DNA of 64,000 nt. Source: Hymenobacter negativus (GTDB lineage Bacteria > Bacteroidota > Bacteroidia > Cytophagales > Hymenobacteraceae). Below, piece after piece: positions 9,186-18,228 of the stretch (positions are counted from its first letter, which is position 1; each line of letters opens with the position of its first letter). The notes beneath the pieces were generated by a model that saw only the letters and a list, made by a program, of their open reading frames with translations, had not been told where the DNA came from and did not search any database. Made by a program: the position numbers and the translations under genes. Location of the stretch: the NCBI RefSeq assembly GCF_017571495.1, contig NZ_JAGETZ010000005.1:310001-374000 (forward strand). The letters are read 5' to 3'.

Positions 9186-10553
9186 TTACGCCGTGGGCAG
9201 CAGCACCAGCACCGTGGTGCCGTGGCCCAGGCGCGAACTCAGCTGCAGCTGGCCGCCGTGGTGCTCAATGATTTTGCGGGCGAGCGACAAGCCCACGCCA
9301 TGACCCGCTACCAGCCGGGCATTGGCTGCCCGGAAAAAGGGCTGAAATACCTGCGCCAGGTCGTCGTCGGCAATGCCGATGCCCTCGTCGCGGATGCGCA
9401 GCCGCACGCCCCCGGGTTCGTACTCCAACATGACACTCACGGGCTGCGGGTCGGAGTATTTCAGGGCATTTTCCAGCAGGTTGGTGAGGGCGCGGCTGAG
9501 CAGGGCGCGGTTGCCGGTGAGCTCCAGCTGCTCAGGCTCGGCGGGGAGGTAACCGGTGTGCAGGTGCAGGCGCGGGCGTTGGGTGGGCGTAATGGCCGCG
9601 CAGGCCTCGGCCAGCAGCTCATCCACGCGGATTACGGCGTCGTGCTCAGGCAGGTGGACTTCGGCCTGGGCCAGCTCCAGCAGGTGGTTGAGCAGGGAGT
9701 TGAGTTGGGTGAGGTCAGTTAGCAGGTCGTGCAGCGCGGCGCGGTAGGCGGCGGGCTCACGGTCGCGCGTGAGGGCCAGCTGCGCCTCGCCGATGCTGGC
9801 AGCCAGCGGCGTGCGCAGCTCGTGCGAGGCATTGCGCACAAATGCCCGCTGGCCCTCAAAGCTGCTTTCGAGGCGGTCGAGCAGGCGGTTGAAGGTGTGG
9901 GCCAGGCGCGCCAGTTCGTCCTGCTCGCGGCCCGATAGGTTTTCGGTCACGCGCAGGTGCAGGTCGTGGGCCGTGATGCGGTCCATCTGGTCGTTGAGGG
10001 CAGCAATGGGCCCCAGCGCCCGGCCCGCAAACAGGCGCCCGGCCGCATAAATCAGCAGCAGGCTGAGCACAAACAGCGAAGCCAGAATAGTAGCCAGGTA
10101 GCGCAGGCGGGCCTGGCCATATACATTTTCGGCCCCGGCCACTACCACGTATTGCCCCTGGTTGTCGTGGTAAAAAATGCCGACGGCCAGGCGCGGGCCG
10201 TCCTCAAAATACTCTTCGTGGCCTTCCTTAATGCGGGCCAGCACTTCGGGTGGCACCTCTAGCCGCGCATCCTCGCGCACAAAACGCACCTCGCCCCGCG
10301 CATCATACAGTTGAATGATTTCACCCGTTAGCGTACGCTGGTAGCGCTTCTGAAACTCCTGAAAAGCGGAGCTGCGCAGTTCGTCTTTCTCCAGAAAAAA
10401 GTAGGCCGCCACCTCGGCCCGGTCGCGTAGGCGCTGCCGAAACTCTCGCTGCCCGTAGTCGAGCTGCAGCAGGAAGGCCGTGGTAAGCACCACCAGCAGA
10501 ATGACGGCCACCAAGCCCACAAACAGCCAGGTTAGTCGGTTACGGATGGTCAT
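9186..10553 (-). CDS. Sensor histidine kinase (HAMP, HisKA, HATPase)
   Basis: 455 residues. TM1 is at about 8-30, a periplasmic loop at 31-150 and TM2 at about 152-175, followed by HAMP (176-235). HisKA carries the H box NASHELRTP with His244. The HATPase domain has an N box around Asn358/Asn362 (NLLENALKYS), the G1 box DEGIGIADDD (about 389) and the G2 box GHGVGLSLA (about 417). All catalytic elements are intact. It starts 20 bp after the stop of the response regulator, so the pair is a classical operon with the regulator first. The periplasmic sensor is small and not recognisable as a named domain. The architecture resembles CusS-type metal sensors, which would fit the adaptor downstream (118 bp gap), but the ligand is not shown by the sequence. 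Confidence 0.95.
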   Translation of the reverse strand: MTIRNRLTWLFVGLVAVILLVVLTTAFLLQLDYGQREFRQRLRDRAEVAAYFFLEKDELRSSAFQEFQKRYQRTLTGEIIQLYDARGEVRFVREDARLEVPPEVLARIKEGHEEYFEDGPRLAVGIFYHDNQGQYVVVAGAENVYGQARLRYLATILASLFVLSLLLIYAAGRLFAGRALGPIAALNDQMDRITAHDLHLRVTENLSGREQDELARLAHTFNRLLDRLESSFEGQRAFVRNASHELRTPLAASIGEAQLALTRDREPAAYRAALHDLLTDLTQLNSLLNHLLELAQAEVHLPEHDAVIRVDELLAEACAAITPTQRPRLHLHTGYLPAEPEQLELTGNRALLSRALTNLLENALKYSDPQPVSVMLEYEPGGVRLRIRDEGIGIADDDLAQVFQPFFRAANARLVAGHGVGLSLARKIIEHHGGQLQLSSRLGHGTTVLVLLPTA

Positions 10554-10573
10554 ATTTTTAACCTTTACACGTT

Positions 10574-11248
10574 CTATTCCTGCCGCAGCACGTACCCCGC
10601 CCCAATTACTGTGTGAATGAGCTTGCTTGGAAAGCCGTGGTCCACCTTTTTGCGCAGGTAATTCACGTACACATCAATTACGTTGCTGCCGGCATCAAAC
10701 GACTCGTCCCAGCCGCGCTCTGCAATTTCGCCCCGGCTTAGTACGCGGCCCGGGTGGCGCAGCAGCAGTTCCAGCAGGTTGAACTCGCGGGTGGTGAGAC
10801 GCAGCGGCTGCCCGGCCCGCGTCACGGTGCGGCTGGGGATGTCCATCACCACATCGGCAAAAGCCAGGCGGCTGCCTTTGGGCTGGGGGCTGCCGCGCCG
10901 CATCAGGGCCCGCATCCGTGCCACCAACTCGGCAAAGTCGAAGGGTTTTACGAGGTAGTCATCGGCCCCGCCACCGAAGCCCTGGAGCTTGTCGGTGGTA
11001 GTGCCCAGGGCCGTGAGCAGCAGCACGGGCACCTGCGCGTCCTGCACCCGGATGGCGGCCAGTACCTCCAGCCCGCTGCGGTGGGGCAAAATTACGTCCA
11101 GAATAATCAGGTCGAAGGGTTGGGAAAGGGCCAGCTGCTGCCCCAGCAGGCCATCCGAGGCCAGCGTTACTGTGAATTGCTCTTCCTCCAGCCCCCGCCG
11201 AATGAGGGCCGCCAGCCGCGGGTCGTCTTCAACAAGTAGAATGTTCAT
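10574..11248 (-). CDS. OmpR/PhoB-family response regulator
   Basis: 224 residues with a complete receiver. The acidic pocket is VEDD (residues 6-9), the phospho-acceptor is Asp51 (LIILDVILP), the switch threonine is in LLLTALG and the conserved lysine is Lys101 (LVKPF). The C-terminal winged helix has the usual elements (LTTREFNLLELLLRHPGRVLSR; VIDVYVNYLRKKVD; TVIGAGYVLR). It is paired with the histidine kinase 20 bp downstream. The CLC antiporter gene ends 52 bp upstream on the same strand, so transcription could continue through from it. Confidence 0.95.
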   Translation of the reverse strand: MNILLVEDDPRLAALIRRGLEEEQFTVTLASDGLLGQQLALSQPFDLIILDVILPHRSGLEVLAAIRVQDAQVPVLLLTALGTTTDKLQGFGGGADDYLVKPFDFAELVARMRALMRRGSPQPKGSRLAFADVVMDIPSRTVTRAGQPLRLTTREFNLLELLLRHPGRVLSRGEIAERGWDESFDAGSNVIDVYVNYLRKKVDHGFPSKLIHTVIGAGYVLRQE

Positions 11249-11300
11249 GCAGGCAGTTGGTAGTGTGTAGTGAACAGTGGGAAAAGGCCGTCATGCTGGT

Positions 11301-12656
11301 TCATTCAGTGCGTTTGCGGCTGGCTTCACGCCTCCCTGGAATCTCGCTCAGCAACCGGCCCTGCTCCCGGCCGAAGCGCAGGTGCTTGGCCCGCCCGATA
11401 ACCTGCGACGAATAGATGCCCGTGTGGCCTGAGAACAGGTAAGCCGCCACACAGGCCAGCCCCAGGTAAATGCCCGCGTGCACCCCAAACAGCTCCACGC
11501 CCATAAATGTGCAGGCCAACGGTGTGTTGGCCGCACCCGCAAACACCGCCACGAAGCCCATGCCCGCCAGCAGTGCCACCGGCAGCGGCAGCACCACCGC
11601 CAACGCCGAGCCCAGCGCTGCCCCAATGAAAAACAGCGGCGTCACCTCGCCGCCCTTGAAGCCGCAGCCCAGCGTGAGGGCCGTGAGGGCTAGTTTCAGG
11701 GCGAAATCCTGGGGTGGGAGCGGGGCCTGAAACGCCGCCACAATGGTAGGAATGCCCAGCCCGATGTACTTGGTGGTGCCCAGCGCGGCCACGGTCAACG
11801 CCACTAGCGCGCCGCCCACCACAGGCCGCAGTGGCGGGTAGGCAATGCGCTGAAACTGCCGTGCAAGGCCGTGCGTGAGCGTGGCAAAGCCGCGCGCGGT
11901 CAGCCCGCACAGCGCGCCCACGCCCAGCGCCAGCAGCAGCGACACCGGGGCCAGCTCCGGCACCGCCAGCTCCGGGTAGTGTGTGTGGCCCACGCCCCAG
12001 GCCCGCGTTACGGCATCGGCGGCAGCGGCGGCCAGGAAGCTGGGCACAAGGGCATCGTAGCGCACCGAGCCAATCAGAAACACTTCCAGCCCGAACACCG
12101 CCCCAGCCAGCGGCGTCCCAAACACCGACGCAAACCCCGCACTGATGCCCGCAATGAGCAGCAGCCGGCGGTCGCGCGGGCGCAGCCGCAGCCAGCGGGT
12201 GAGTTGGTCGGCCAGGGTGCCGCCCATCTGCACGGCCGTGCCCTCGCGCCCCGCCGACCCCCCAAACAGGTGCGTGGCCAGTGTGCCAAACAGCACCAGT
12301 GGCGCCATGCGCAGTGGAATGGTGTGGCGCGGGCTATGGATTTCGTCAAGCAGCAGGTTGTTGCCCTTCACCACGTTCTGGCCCAAATAATGGTAGCTGG
12401 CGCCCACCACAAACCCGCTCACCGGCAGCAGCCAGATTATCCAGGGATGGGCCTCGCGCCAATGGGTAACCCAGTCGAGCGCCACCAGAAAGCCCGCCGA
12501 AGCCGAGCCCACCAGCGCACCCACGGCCAGGCAAATCAGCAGCCAGCGCCCCAGAAAAAGCAGGTCGGGCAACTGCCCCGCAGTCAGCACCGACTGCCAC
12601 CGTCGAGGCGGCAGATTAGGCTGTTTAGCAACTGAGTTGTCGGGGCTATCTGTCAT
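11301..12656 (-). CDS. CLC-family antiporter, fluoride-type (CLC-F) by signature
   Basis: 451 residues of a multi-span CLC channel/antiporter. The signature motifs are those reported for fluoride/proton CLC-F proteins and not for chloride CLCs: GNNLL (98-102) replaces GSGIP, GREGT (136-140, gating Glu138) replaces GREGP, and GGEVTPLFFIGA replaces the GxFxP motif. By homology it would expel fluoride across the inner membrane; annotation pipelines usually call such proteins voltage-gated chloride channels. The ATG at 12656 lies inside a dispersed repeat also found near 48152, so the first residues MTDS are repeat-encoded. No fluoride riboswitch sequence was seen between this gene and the divergent GH27 gene. 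The next genes downstream are a two-component pair. Confidence 0.85.
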   Translation of the reverse strand: MTDSPDNSVAKQPNLPPRRWQSVLTAGQLPDLLFLGRWLLICLAVGALVGSASAGFLVALDWVTHWREAHPWIIWLLPVSGFVVGASYHYLGQNVVKGNNLLLDEIHSPRHTIPLRMAPLVLFGTLATHLFGGSAGREGTAVQMGGTLADQLTRWLRLRPRDRRLLLIAGISAGFASVFGTPLAGAVFGLEVFLIGSVRYDALVPSFLAAAAADAVTRAWGVGHTHYPELAVPELAPVSLLLALGVGALCGLTARGFATLTHGLARQFQRIAYPPLRPVVGGALVALTVAALGTTKYIGLGIPTIVAAFQAPLPPQDFALKLALTALTLGCGFKGGEVTPLFFIGAALGSALAVVLPLPVALLAGMGFVAVFAGAANTPLACTFMGVELFGVHAGIYLGLACVAAYLFSGHTGIYSSQVIGRAKHLRFGREQGRLLSEIPGRREASRKRTE

Positions 12657-12679
12657 CCTGAGCAGCGCGAAGGACCTTG
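12647..12679. repeat. Dispersed repeat (CTATCTGTCATCCTGAGCAG...), copy 1
   Basis: About 33 bp (CTATCTGTCATCCTGAGCAG, continuing CGCGAAGGACCTT) nearly identical to 48152-48184, with two differences. The reverse complement of its CAT is the ATG of the CLC gene. Confidence 0.75.
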
Positions 12680-12868
12680 TTACGATGGAAGGATTAGCAA
12701 TAGCCTGCCGGGCGTGAGAAGAGCCATTGCCTTTATCTCGGGCGCGACATGCTTAGGATGAGAAGGCTGTGAATTACCAAGCAGCCACGGGCAAAGGTAC
12801 CGGCTTTGCGTCGGCAAAGGCTTAAAGTATGAGGCTCCATCCGGCCCGATTCCGGTAATTTAGCCGCT

Positions 12869-14731
12869 ATGCCCACATTCTCTCTCGTTGCCCGACGCTT
12901 GGCGGCGGTGCTGCTCGTTCTTGGCGCCGGGCCCACCCTGGCCCAGAAATCCGCGCCCGCGTCCGACTTCCACCAGTGGGCCGCCACGCCGCCCATGGGC
13001 TGGAATAGCTGGGACTGCTACGGCCCCACCGTGACCGAAGCCGAGGTGCGCGCCAACGCCGACTACATGGCCAAAAACATGAAAAGTAGCGGCTGGGACT
13101 ACGTGGTGGTGGACATCCGCTGGTACGTGGGCAACGATACCGCCCACGGTTACAACGAGAAAGACCCCGCCTGGAACATCGACGAATACGGCCGTTTCGT
13201 GCCGGCCGTGAACCGCTTCCCCTCGGCTGCGGGAGGCAAAGGCTTCAAGCCCCTGGCCGATTACCTGCACGCCAAGGGGCTGAAATTCGGTATCCACATC
13301 ATGCGCGGCGTGCCAGTGGTGGCGGTGCAGCGCCGGCTGCCCATCCTCGGCAGCAAGGCCACTGCAGCCGACATCTATTCAAAAGAAGGCCAGGCCGCTT
13401 GGCTGCACGACATGTACACCGTGGTGGACGGCCGGCCCGGCGCGCAGGAGTACTACGATTCGCTGTTCAAGCTCTATGCCTCGTGGGGGCTCGATTTTGT
13501 GAAAGTCGACGACCTGTCGGAGCCCTACCACAAGCCGGAAGTGGAGATGATTCGGCGGGCCATCGACAAGTCGGGGCGCCGCATCGTGTTCAGCACCTCG
13601 CCCGGCGAAACGCCCATTGCCGAATCTCAGCACGTGGCCGCGCACGCCAATATGTGGCGCACCGTTGGCGATTTTTGGGACAGCTGGGGCCAGTTGAAGG
13701 AACATTTCGAGGTGTGCAACCGCTGGGCGCCGCACATCAGCTCTGGCGCCTTTCCCGATGCTGACATGCTGCCGCTGGGCCGCCTGGGCATCCGGGCCGA
13801 GCGCGGCGACGACCGCATGACCCGCTTCACCCGCGACGAGCAGTACACGCTGATGAGTTTGTGGAGCATCTTCCGCTCACCGCTGATGTTTGGTGGTGAC
13901 CTGCCCAGCAACGACCCCTTCACGCTGGGCCTCATCACCAACAAAGACGTGCTCGCCGTGAACCGCCGCAGCACCCACAACCGCCAGCTTTTCCGCCACA
14001 ACGACCTGTTGGCCTGGACTGCCGACGACCCCGCCACCGGCGATAAATTCTTGGCCGTTTTCAATGCCCAGGACCAGGAAATGAACCCCGCCAGCGAAGC
14101 GGCCTGGTCCAGCGCGGTCATCAGTCGCCGCACGCCCGGCCAGGCCCAGGCGGTAGACGTGGACATTACCGGGGCCCGCACGCTCTACCTCAATGTGCGC
14201 GACGGCGGTGACGGCTCGGCCTGGGACCACGCCGACTGGCTGACCCCCATGCTGCGCAATGGCGACCAAATCGTGCCGCTCACCACCGTGCCCTGGCAAG
14301 CCGCCACGGCTGGCTGGGGCAATGTCGCGCTCAACAAAAGCGTGTCGGGCGCGCCGCTGGTGGTGGCCGGCAAGACTTACGCCCAAGGCATCGGCACACA
14401 CGCCAACTCTTTGATTACGTACAGTCTGCCAGCCGGCTACACCCGCTTTCAGGCCACAGCCGGGCTCGACAACGCCAGCGCCATGCAGAACACCGGTGGT
14501 ACGGTGCAGTTTCTGGTGTACACCAGTAGCCCCATGCGCCCCATGCCCGCCGACTCGGTGCGGGTGCCCGTGGCCTTGGCCCAGTTGGGCATCACCGGCC
14601 CCTGCACCGTACGCGACCTCTGGACCGGCCAGACCCAGCCCAACGTCGCCGGCGAGTTTGCGCCCTACGTGCGGCGGCACGGCGCCCGGCTGTACCGGAT
14701 TTCGGGGGGCAGGCCGGCGGGCCGGAAATAA
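12869..14731 (+). CDS. GH27-family alpha-galactosidase-like enzyme with NPCBM domain
   Basis: 620 residues with a signal peptide ending near TLAQ (about 26). The catalytic (beta/alpha)8 barrel opens with TPPMGWNSWDCYG (40-52), the GH27 hallmark. The nucleophile region is LDFVKVDDLSEP with Asp214, and the general acid region is WRTVGDFWDSW (Asp268 is the best candidate). Family members act on alpha-D-galactosides or beta-L-arabinopyranosides. An NPCBM-like carbohydrate-binding module (GNVALNKSVSG, YAQGIGTHANS; about 490-570) lies within the C-terminal beta domain, whose last strands (VRDLWTGQ) follow it. The gene is divergent from the CLC gene, with 212 bp between, and convergent with the GH51 gene 26 bp away. 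No near neighbour shares its strand, so it is probably monocistronic. Confidence 0.9.
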   Translation: MPTFSLVARRLAAVLLVLGAGPTLAQKSAPASDFHQWAATPPMGWNSWDCYGPTVTEAEVRANADYMAKNMKSSGWDYVVVDIRWYVGNDTAHGYNEKDPAWNIDEYGRFVPAVNRFPSAAGGKGFKPLADYLHAKGLKFGIHIMRGVPVVAVQRRLPILGSKATAADIYSKEGQAAWLHDMYTVVDGRPGAQEYYDSLFKLYASWGLDFVKVDDLSEPYHKPEVEMIRRAIDKSGRRIVFSTSPGETPIAESQHVAAHANMWRTVGDFWDSWGQLKEHFEVCNRWAPHISSGAFPDADMLPLGRLGIRAERGDDRMTRFTRDEQYTLMSLWSIFRSPLMFGGDLPSNDPFTLGLITNKDVLAVNRRSTHNRQLFRHNDLLAWTADDPATGDKFLAVFNAQDQEMNPASEAAWSSAVISRRTPGQAQAVDVDITGARTLYLNVRDGGDGSAWDHADWLTPMLRNGDQIVPLTTVPWQAATAGWGNVALNKSVSGAPLVVAGKTYAQGIGTHANSLITYSLPAGYTRFQATAGLDNASAMQNTGGTVQFLVYTSSPMRPMPADSVRVPVALAQLGITGPCTVRDLWTGQTQPNVAGEFAPYVRRHGARLYRISGGRPAGRK

Positions 14732-14757
14732 GCTGCTGGCCTGCCTTCCAAAGTTTG

Positions 14758-16836
14758 TTAGCGCTTGCCTGGAATACGCAGCACCGTGAAGGAGTTGGGC
14801 GCCAGCGTGTAGGCCACGTTGGCCGAAGTAACCTTGAAGCCTCCCTCCTTTGGGGCCACGTTCAGCGGTTGCTCCAGGCTGTTCACGGCATTCAAATCGG
14901 CGCTGGCGAGGACGGTGGCCTTGCCGGCTTTGCCCAGCTTTTTCACGCCTTGCAGATTAATGCTGACGGGGCGTGCCTCGGGCGAGTAGTTCACCAGTTT
15001 TACCACAATATCACCGGTGGCATCATCAGCCACGGCGCTGCTGAAGAGGTTGTCGGCGCCATTTTTGGCGCCGGCGGCGCACTGCACGGGCAACATGGTA
15101 GTGCCTTTGTTGGTCGAGAAAAGCTTCTGAACGTAGTAGTTGGGCGTGCCGTAAGCCTTCAGGTTGTCGAACCAAATCAGGTCCGGCGTCCACTGCCAGG
15201 CGTCGACGTGCGCAAAAAGCGGCGCGTAGGAAGCCATCACGACCTTGTCGGCGTTGCGCTCCAGGCCGGTCATAAACGCAGCTTCTGAAATAGCAGCGTC
15301 CCAGCTGTTTTTGTTCTCGGAGCTGGCAATGGCTGCGGTTTGGGCCGCGTATTCGCCCGCGAAAATCTTGGTGCCGGTGGTGGGGTAGTTGTCGTAGCGA
15401 CCCACGTTCTGGCGGAACCACTCGGGGCGGGCGTAGTAGTGCTCATCCAGCACTTCAGCCTTGAGTTCGCGCATGCGTTTGGTGGCGGCGTCGAAAAGTG
15501 GTCCGTCGGGGCTGGGGCCGGCGCTGGCCACAATGTTGATGGCCGGGTATTTGGTCTTCACGGCTTTTGAGAAGGGTTCGTAGCGCTCCAGGTACTGCGG
15601 GCCCCACTGCTCGTTGCCGATGCCGATGTACTTCAGGTTGAACGGGGCGGGGTGGCCCATGGCCACGCGACGGGCTCCCCAGGGGCTGCTGGCCGGGCCG
15701 TTGGCAAACTCAATCAAATCAAGCGCGTCCTGGATGAAGGTTTCTAGCGTGGGCTCGTCGGCGGGGTGCGTTTCGGGGGCACTGGGGCCGTTGGCGCGGC
15801 CAATGGGAGCCAGCTCAGCCGAGTTGTACTGGCAGGCCATGCCCACGTTCAGAATCGGTACTGGCTCGGCCCCAATGTCTTCGGAAAGCTGGAAATACTC
15901 AAAAAAGCCCAGCCCGAACGACTGGTAATAGTCGGGCGTGAAGCGCCACTTAAACTCTTTATTCCAGCGGTTCATCAGGGGCTGACGCGTGGCCACGTCG
16001 CCAATGGTCGATTTCCACTGGTAGCGGTTGTCGAGGGTCATGCCCTCCACAATGCAGCCGCCGGGGAAGCGCAGGAAACCCGGCTGCATGTCGCGCAGCA
16101 GCTGCACGAGGTCGGTGCGCAGGCCGTTTTCGCGGTTTTTCCAGGTGGCTTTCGGAAACAGCGACACCACATCCAAATCCAGCGTGCCAGCCCCATCCAG
16201 CGTCAGCTTGAGGCGGGCGTGCGCGGCTGTGGCCGAAGGCCGGAGTACCACGCTGTATTTTTTCCACTCGCTGCTGAGGTCGGCAATGCGCGTGCGGGCC
16301 AGCACCCGGTCCGGGGTGGCAGCTTCCCCACCGTTTGCGCGGCGGCCCGGCTCTTCCAACTCCACATTCAGCCCGGCTACGTTGCCCGGCCCGCGCCGCA
16401 AGTACACCGAAAACGTGTACTCGGCCTCCTGCTGCACGCCCATGCCCCGAAAGCCGTCGTTGATGAAGCCCGCGTCGGGGCTGGCCGTATTGGCCGTCAG
16501 ACGCAGAAAATGGGAGTTGGTATTGCCAATGGGCCGGTCGCTGGAAACGACATATGCCGCCAGCGCCGCCGCGCCCCGAATGGCTTTCCAGCCCAGCAGG
16601 CGGTCGTCGGTTTCAAACGACTTGTTCTTGACCAGCTCCGGGTAAAGACCACCGTCGGCGGCAAAGTTGATATCTTCAAAAAACAGCCCATACATGGTTT
16701 TGGCAATGGGCGCGCCGGGCTTGCTTACCTGCACCGTGAGGGCAGTGGGCGGGGCCTGCGCCCAGGCCGGCGCTAAGCCAGCGCACAGCATCAGACTAGT
16801 AGCCAGGCCGGCAAGTTGGGTGGGGATTAGAAGCAT
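14758..16836 (-). CDS. GH51 alpha-L-arabinofuranosidase, secreted
   Basis: 692 residues from ATG 16836, chosen because it begins a good signal peptide (MLLIPTQLAG, cut after AWAQ); the frame extends 21 residues further. Early GH51 motif: MYGLFFEDINFAADGGLYPE. A CBM4-like insert lies at about 90-225. The catalytic barrel has GFLRFPGGCIVEGM and the acid/base motif IGIGNEQWG (Glu409), with the nucleophile in KIFAGEYAAQ. It removes L-arabinofuranosyl side chains from arabinan, arabinoxylan or arabinogalactan. A perfect 16-bp palindrome 57 bp upstream, together with a LacI-type regulator gene divergent on the other side, suggests direct control by that regulator. Confidence 0.93.
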   Translation of the reverse strand: MLLIPTQLAGLATSLMLCAGLAPAWAQAPPTALTVQVSKPGAPIAKTMYGLFFEDINFAADGGLYPELVKNKSFETDDRLLGWKAIRGAAALAAYVVSSDRPIGNTNSHFLRLTANTASPDAGFINDGFRGMGVQQEAEYTFSVYLRRGPGNVAGLNVELEEPGRRANGGEAATPDRVLARTRIADLSSEWKKYSVVLRPSATAAHARLKLTLDGAGTLDLDVVSLFPKATWKNRENGLRTDLVQLLRDMQPGFLRFPGGCIVEGMTLDNRYQWKSTIGDVATRQPLMNRWNKEFKWRFTPDYYQSFGLGFFEYFQLSEDIGAEPVPILNVGMACQYNSAELAPIGRANGPSAPETHPADEPTLETFIQDALDLIEFANGPASSPWGARRVAMGHPAPFNLKYIGIGNEQWGPQYLERYEPFSKAVKTKYPAINIVASAGPSPDGPLFDAATKRMRELKAEVLDEHYYARPEWFRQNVGRYDNYPTTGTKIFAGEYAAQTAAIASSENKNSWDAAISEAAFMTGLERNADKVVMASYAPLFAHVDAWQWTPDLIWFDNLKAYGTPNYYVQKLFSTNKGTTMLPVQCAAGAKNGADNLFSSAVADDATGDIVVKLVNYSPEARPVSINLQGVKKLGKAGKATVLASADLNAVNSLEQPLNVAPKEGGFKVTSANVAYTLAPNSFTVLRIPGKR

Positions 16837-16893
16837 GGAAGGAGTGAAAGAGCGGATGCCGAAGCAACAAAGAACAGCGTAGGGAGTGAGTCG

Positions 16894-16909
16894 ACACAAT
16901 CGATTGTGT
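16894..16909. promoter_or_regulatory. LacI-type operator palindrome upstream of GH51
   Basis: ACACAATCGATTGTGT is a perfect 16-bp palindrome with a central CG, the usual symmetry of LacI-family operators. It sits between the GH51 start (16836, minus) and the LacI-family gene (17119, plus). Binding is inferred, not shown. Confidence 0.65.
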
Positions 16910-17118
16910 AAATTTAGGCTAAATTTCTAATATGAGTGGTTGCTGCTGAAAACAGTGTAGCTTGTCATTCAGGGACTCCGCTACAGTAGCGCAGTATTGG
17001 GTAGCTGCCATAGTTGGGCAGATTTAATAATCAAGCACGGTGAATATTGGCAGCAATCAAGGGACTATTGTTCCCGCTACCTTTACGCAATGCTTTGCGA
17101 AGCAAAAAAAGTATTTGT

Positions 17119-18228
17119 ATGTCATCTTCTAAAAAACAACCTACTGACTCCTCGAAGGATAAACCGAACCAAAGCCCGGTTTCAATGGCCGACCTGGCCC
17201 GGGAGCTGGGTGTGTCTACCACTACCATTTCGCGGGCGCTGAGCGACCATTTCAGCATCGGCCCGGCCATGAAGCAGAAGGTGCTGAAGCTGGCTAAAAA
17301 GTATAACTACCAACCCAACCACATGGCTTCGGCTCTGCGCAAGGGCAAAAGCAAGCTGCTGGGCGTGATTGTGCCCTACATCGAGGGTCGGTTCTTTGCC
17401 AAAGTGGTACACGGCATCGAGACGGCCGCCACCAAGGCGGGCTACAACGTCATTATCTGCCAGTCGAATGAGGACGTGGCCAACGAGCGGCGTAACCTGG
17501 AAAGCCTCCTCAGCGCCCAGGTGGCCGGCGTAATGGTGTCCTTATCGCGCACTACCCACGAGTTTCACCACTTCGACAAGCTGCGCGACCGGGGCGTGCC
17601 GCTGGTGTTTTTCGACCGCGTAATTGAAGGTAACAATGTGAATGCGGTGCTGCTCGACGACCGCGAAGGCGGCTATCTGGCCACCCGGCACCTGCTGACC
17701 CAGGGGTGCCAGCGCATTGCGCACCTCGCCGGACCGCAACACCTCAACATCTACCGCAACCGCCTGCAAGGCTATTTCGATGCCCTGCGCGAAGCCGGTC
17801 AGCCGGCCGACGAGCGCCTCGTGCGCTATACCGACATGACCCAGGCCCAATCGGCCGAAGCCACCCGCGCCCTTCTGGCCCTGGAATCGCCCCCGGATGC
17901 GGTATTTGCAGCCGGCGACTACAGCGCCCTCGGGGCCATGCAGGAGGCCCGCCGCCAGGGCCTGTGCGTTCCCACCGATATGGCCATTGCGGGTTTTAGC
18001 AACGAGGCCTTCACCGTGGTGGCCGAGCCCACCATCACTACCGTCGACCAGCATTGCGAAGAAATGGGCCAGGCCACTGTGCGCCTGCTATTGGAGCTGA
18101 TTGGCGTCGGCTCCAATGCCTTTATTCCGCGCCAGCTCTCGCTTCGGCCCGAGCTATTGGTGCGCGATTCGTCGCTACGGGAAGTGGACGAAACGCAGCC
18201 CCTTGCTACCGCAGCGGCCCAGCCGTAG
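17119..18228 (+). CDS. LacI-family transcriptional regulator
   Basis: 369 residues from ATG 17119. An upstream in-frame start at 17047 would add 24 residues with no homology to the family. The HTH with SMADLARELGVSTTTISRAL and the hinge helix with YNYQPNHMASALRKG are followed by the periplasmic-binding-protein-like sugar domain (LLGVIVPYIEGRFF ... VFAAGDYSALGAMQEA ... IAGFSNEAF). It is divergent from GH51, with 282 bp between and one perfect palindrome nearby, so it is the prime candidate to bind that site and control GH51 and itself. Its 3' end overlaps the next, convergent LacI gene by 23 bp. The effector sugar is unknown. Confidence 0.93.
   Translation: MSSSKKQPTDSSKDKPNQSPVSMADLARELGVSTTTISRALSDHFSIGPAMKQKVLKLAKKYNYQPNHMASALRKGKSKLLGVIVPYIEGRFFAKVVHGIETAATKAGYNVIICQSNEDVANERRNLESLLSAQVAGVMVSLSRTTHEFHHFDKLRDRGVPLVFFDRVIEGNNVNAVLLDDREGGYLATRHLLTQGCQRIAHLAGPQHLNIYRNRLQGYFDALREAGQPADERLVRYTDMTQAQSAEATRALLALESPPDAVFAAGDYSALGAMQEARRQGLCVPTDMAIAGFSNEAFTVVAEPTITTVDQHCEEMGQATVRLLLELIGVGSNAFIPRQLSLRPELLVRDSSLREVDETQPLATAAAQP

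Noticed and set aside
12657..12868. Fluoride riboswitch before the CLC-F gene
   Set aside because: Searched by eye on both strands for the conserved crcB-motif core; not found.
17078..17085. TACCTTTA as a Bacteroidota -7 promoter element of the LacI gene
   Set aside because: Good -7 resemblance but no TTTG/TTG at the right -33 spacing, so not listed as a feature.
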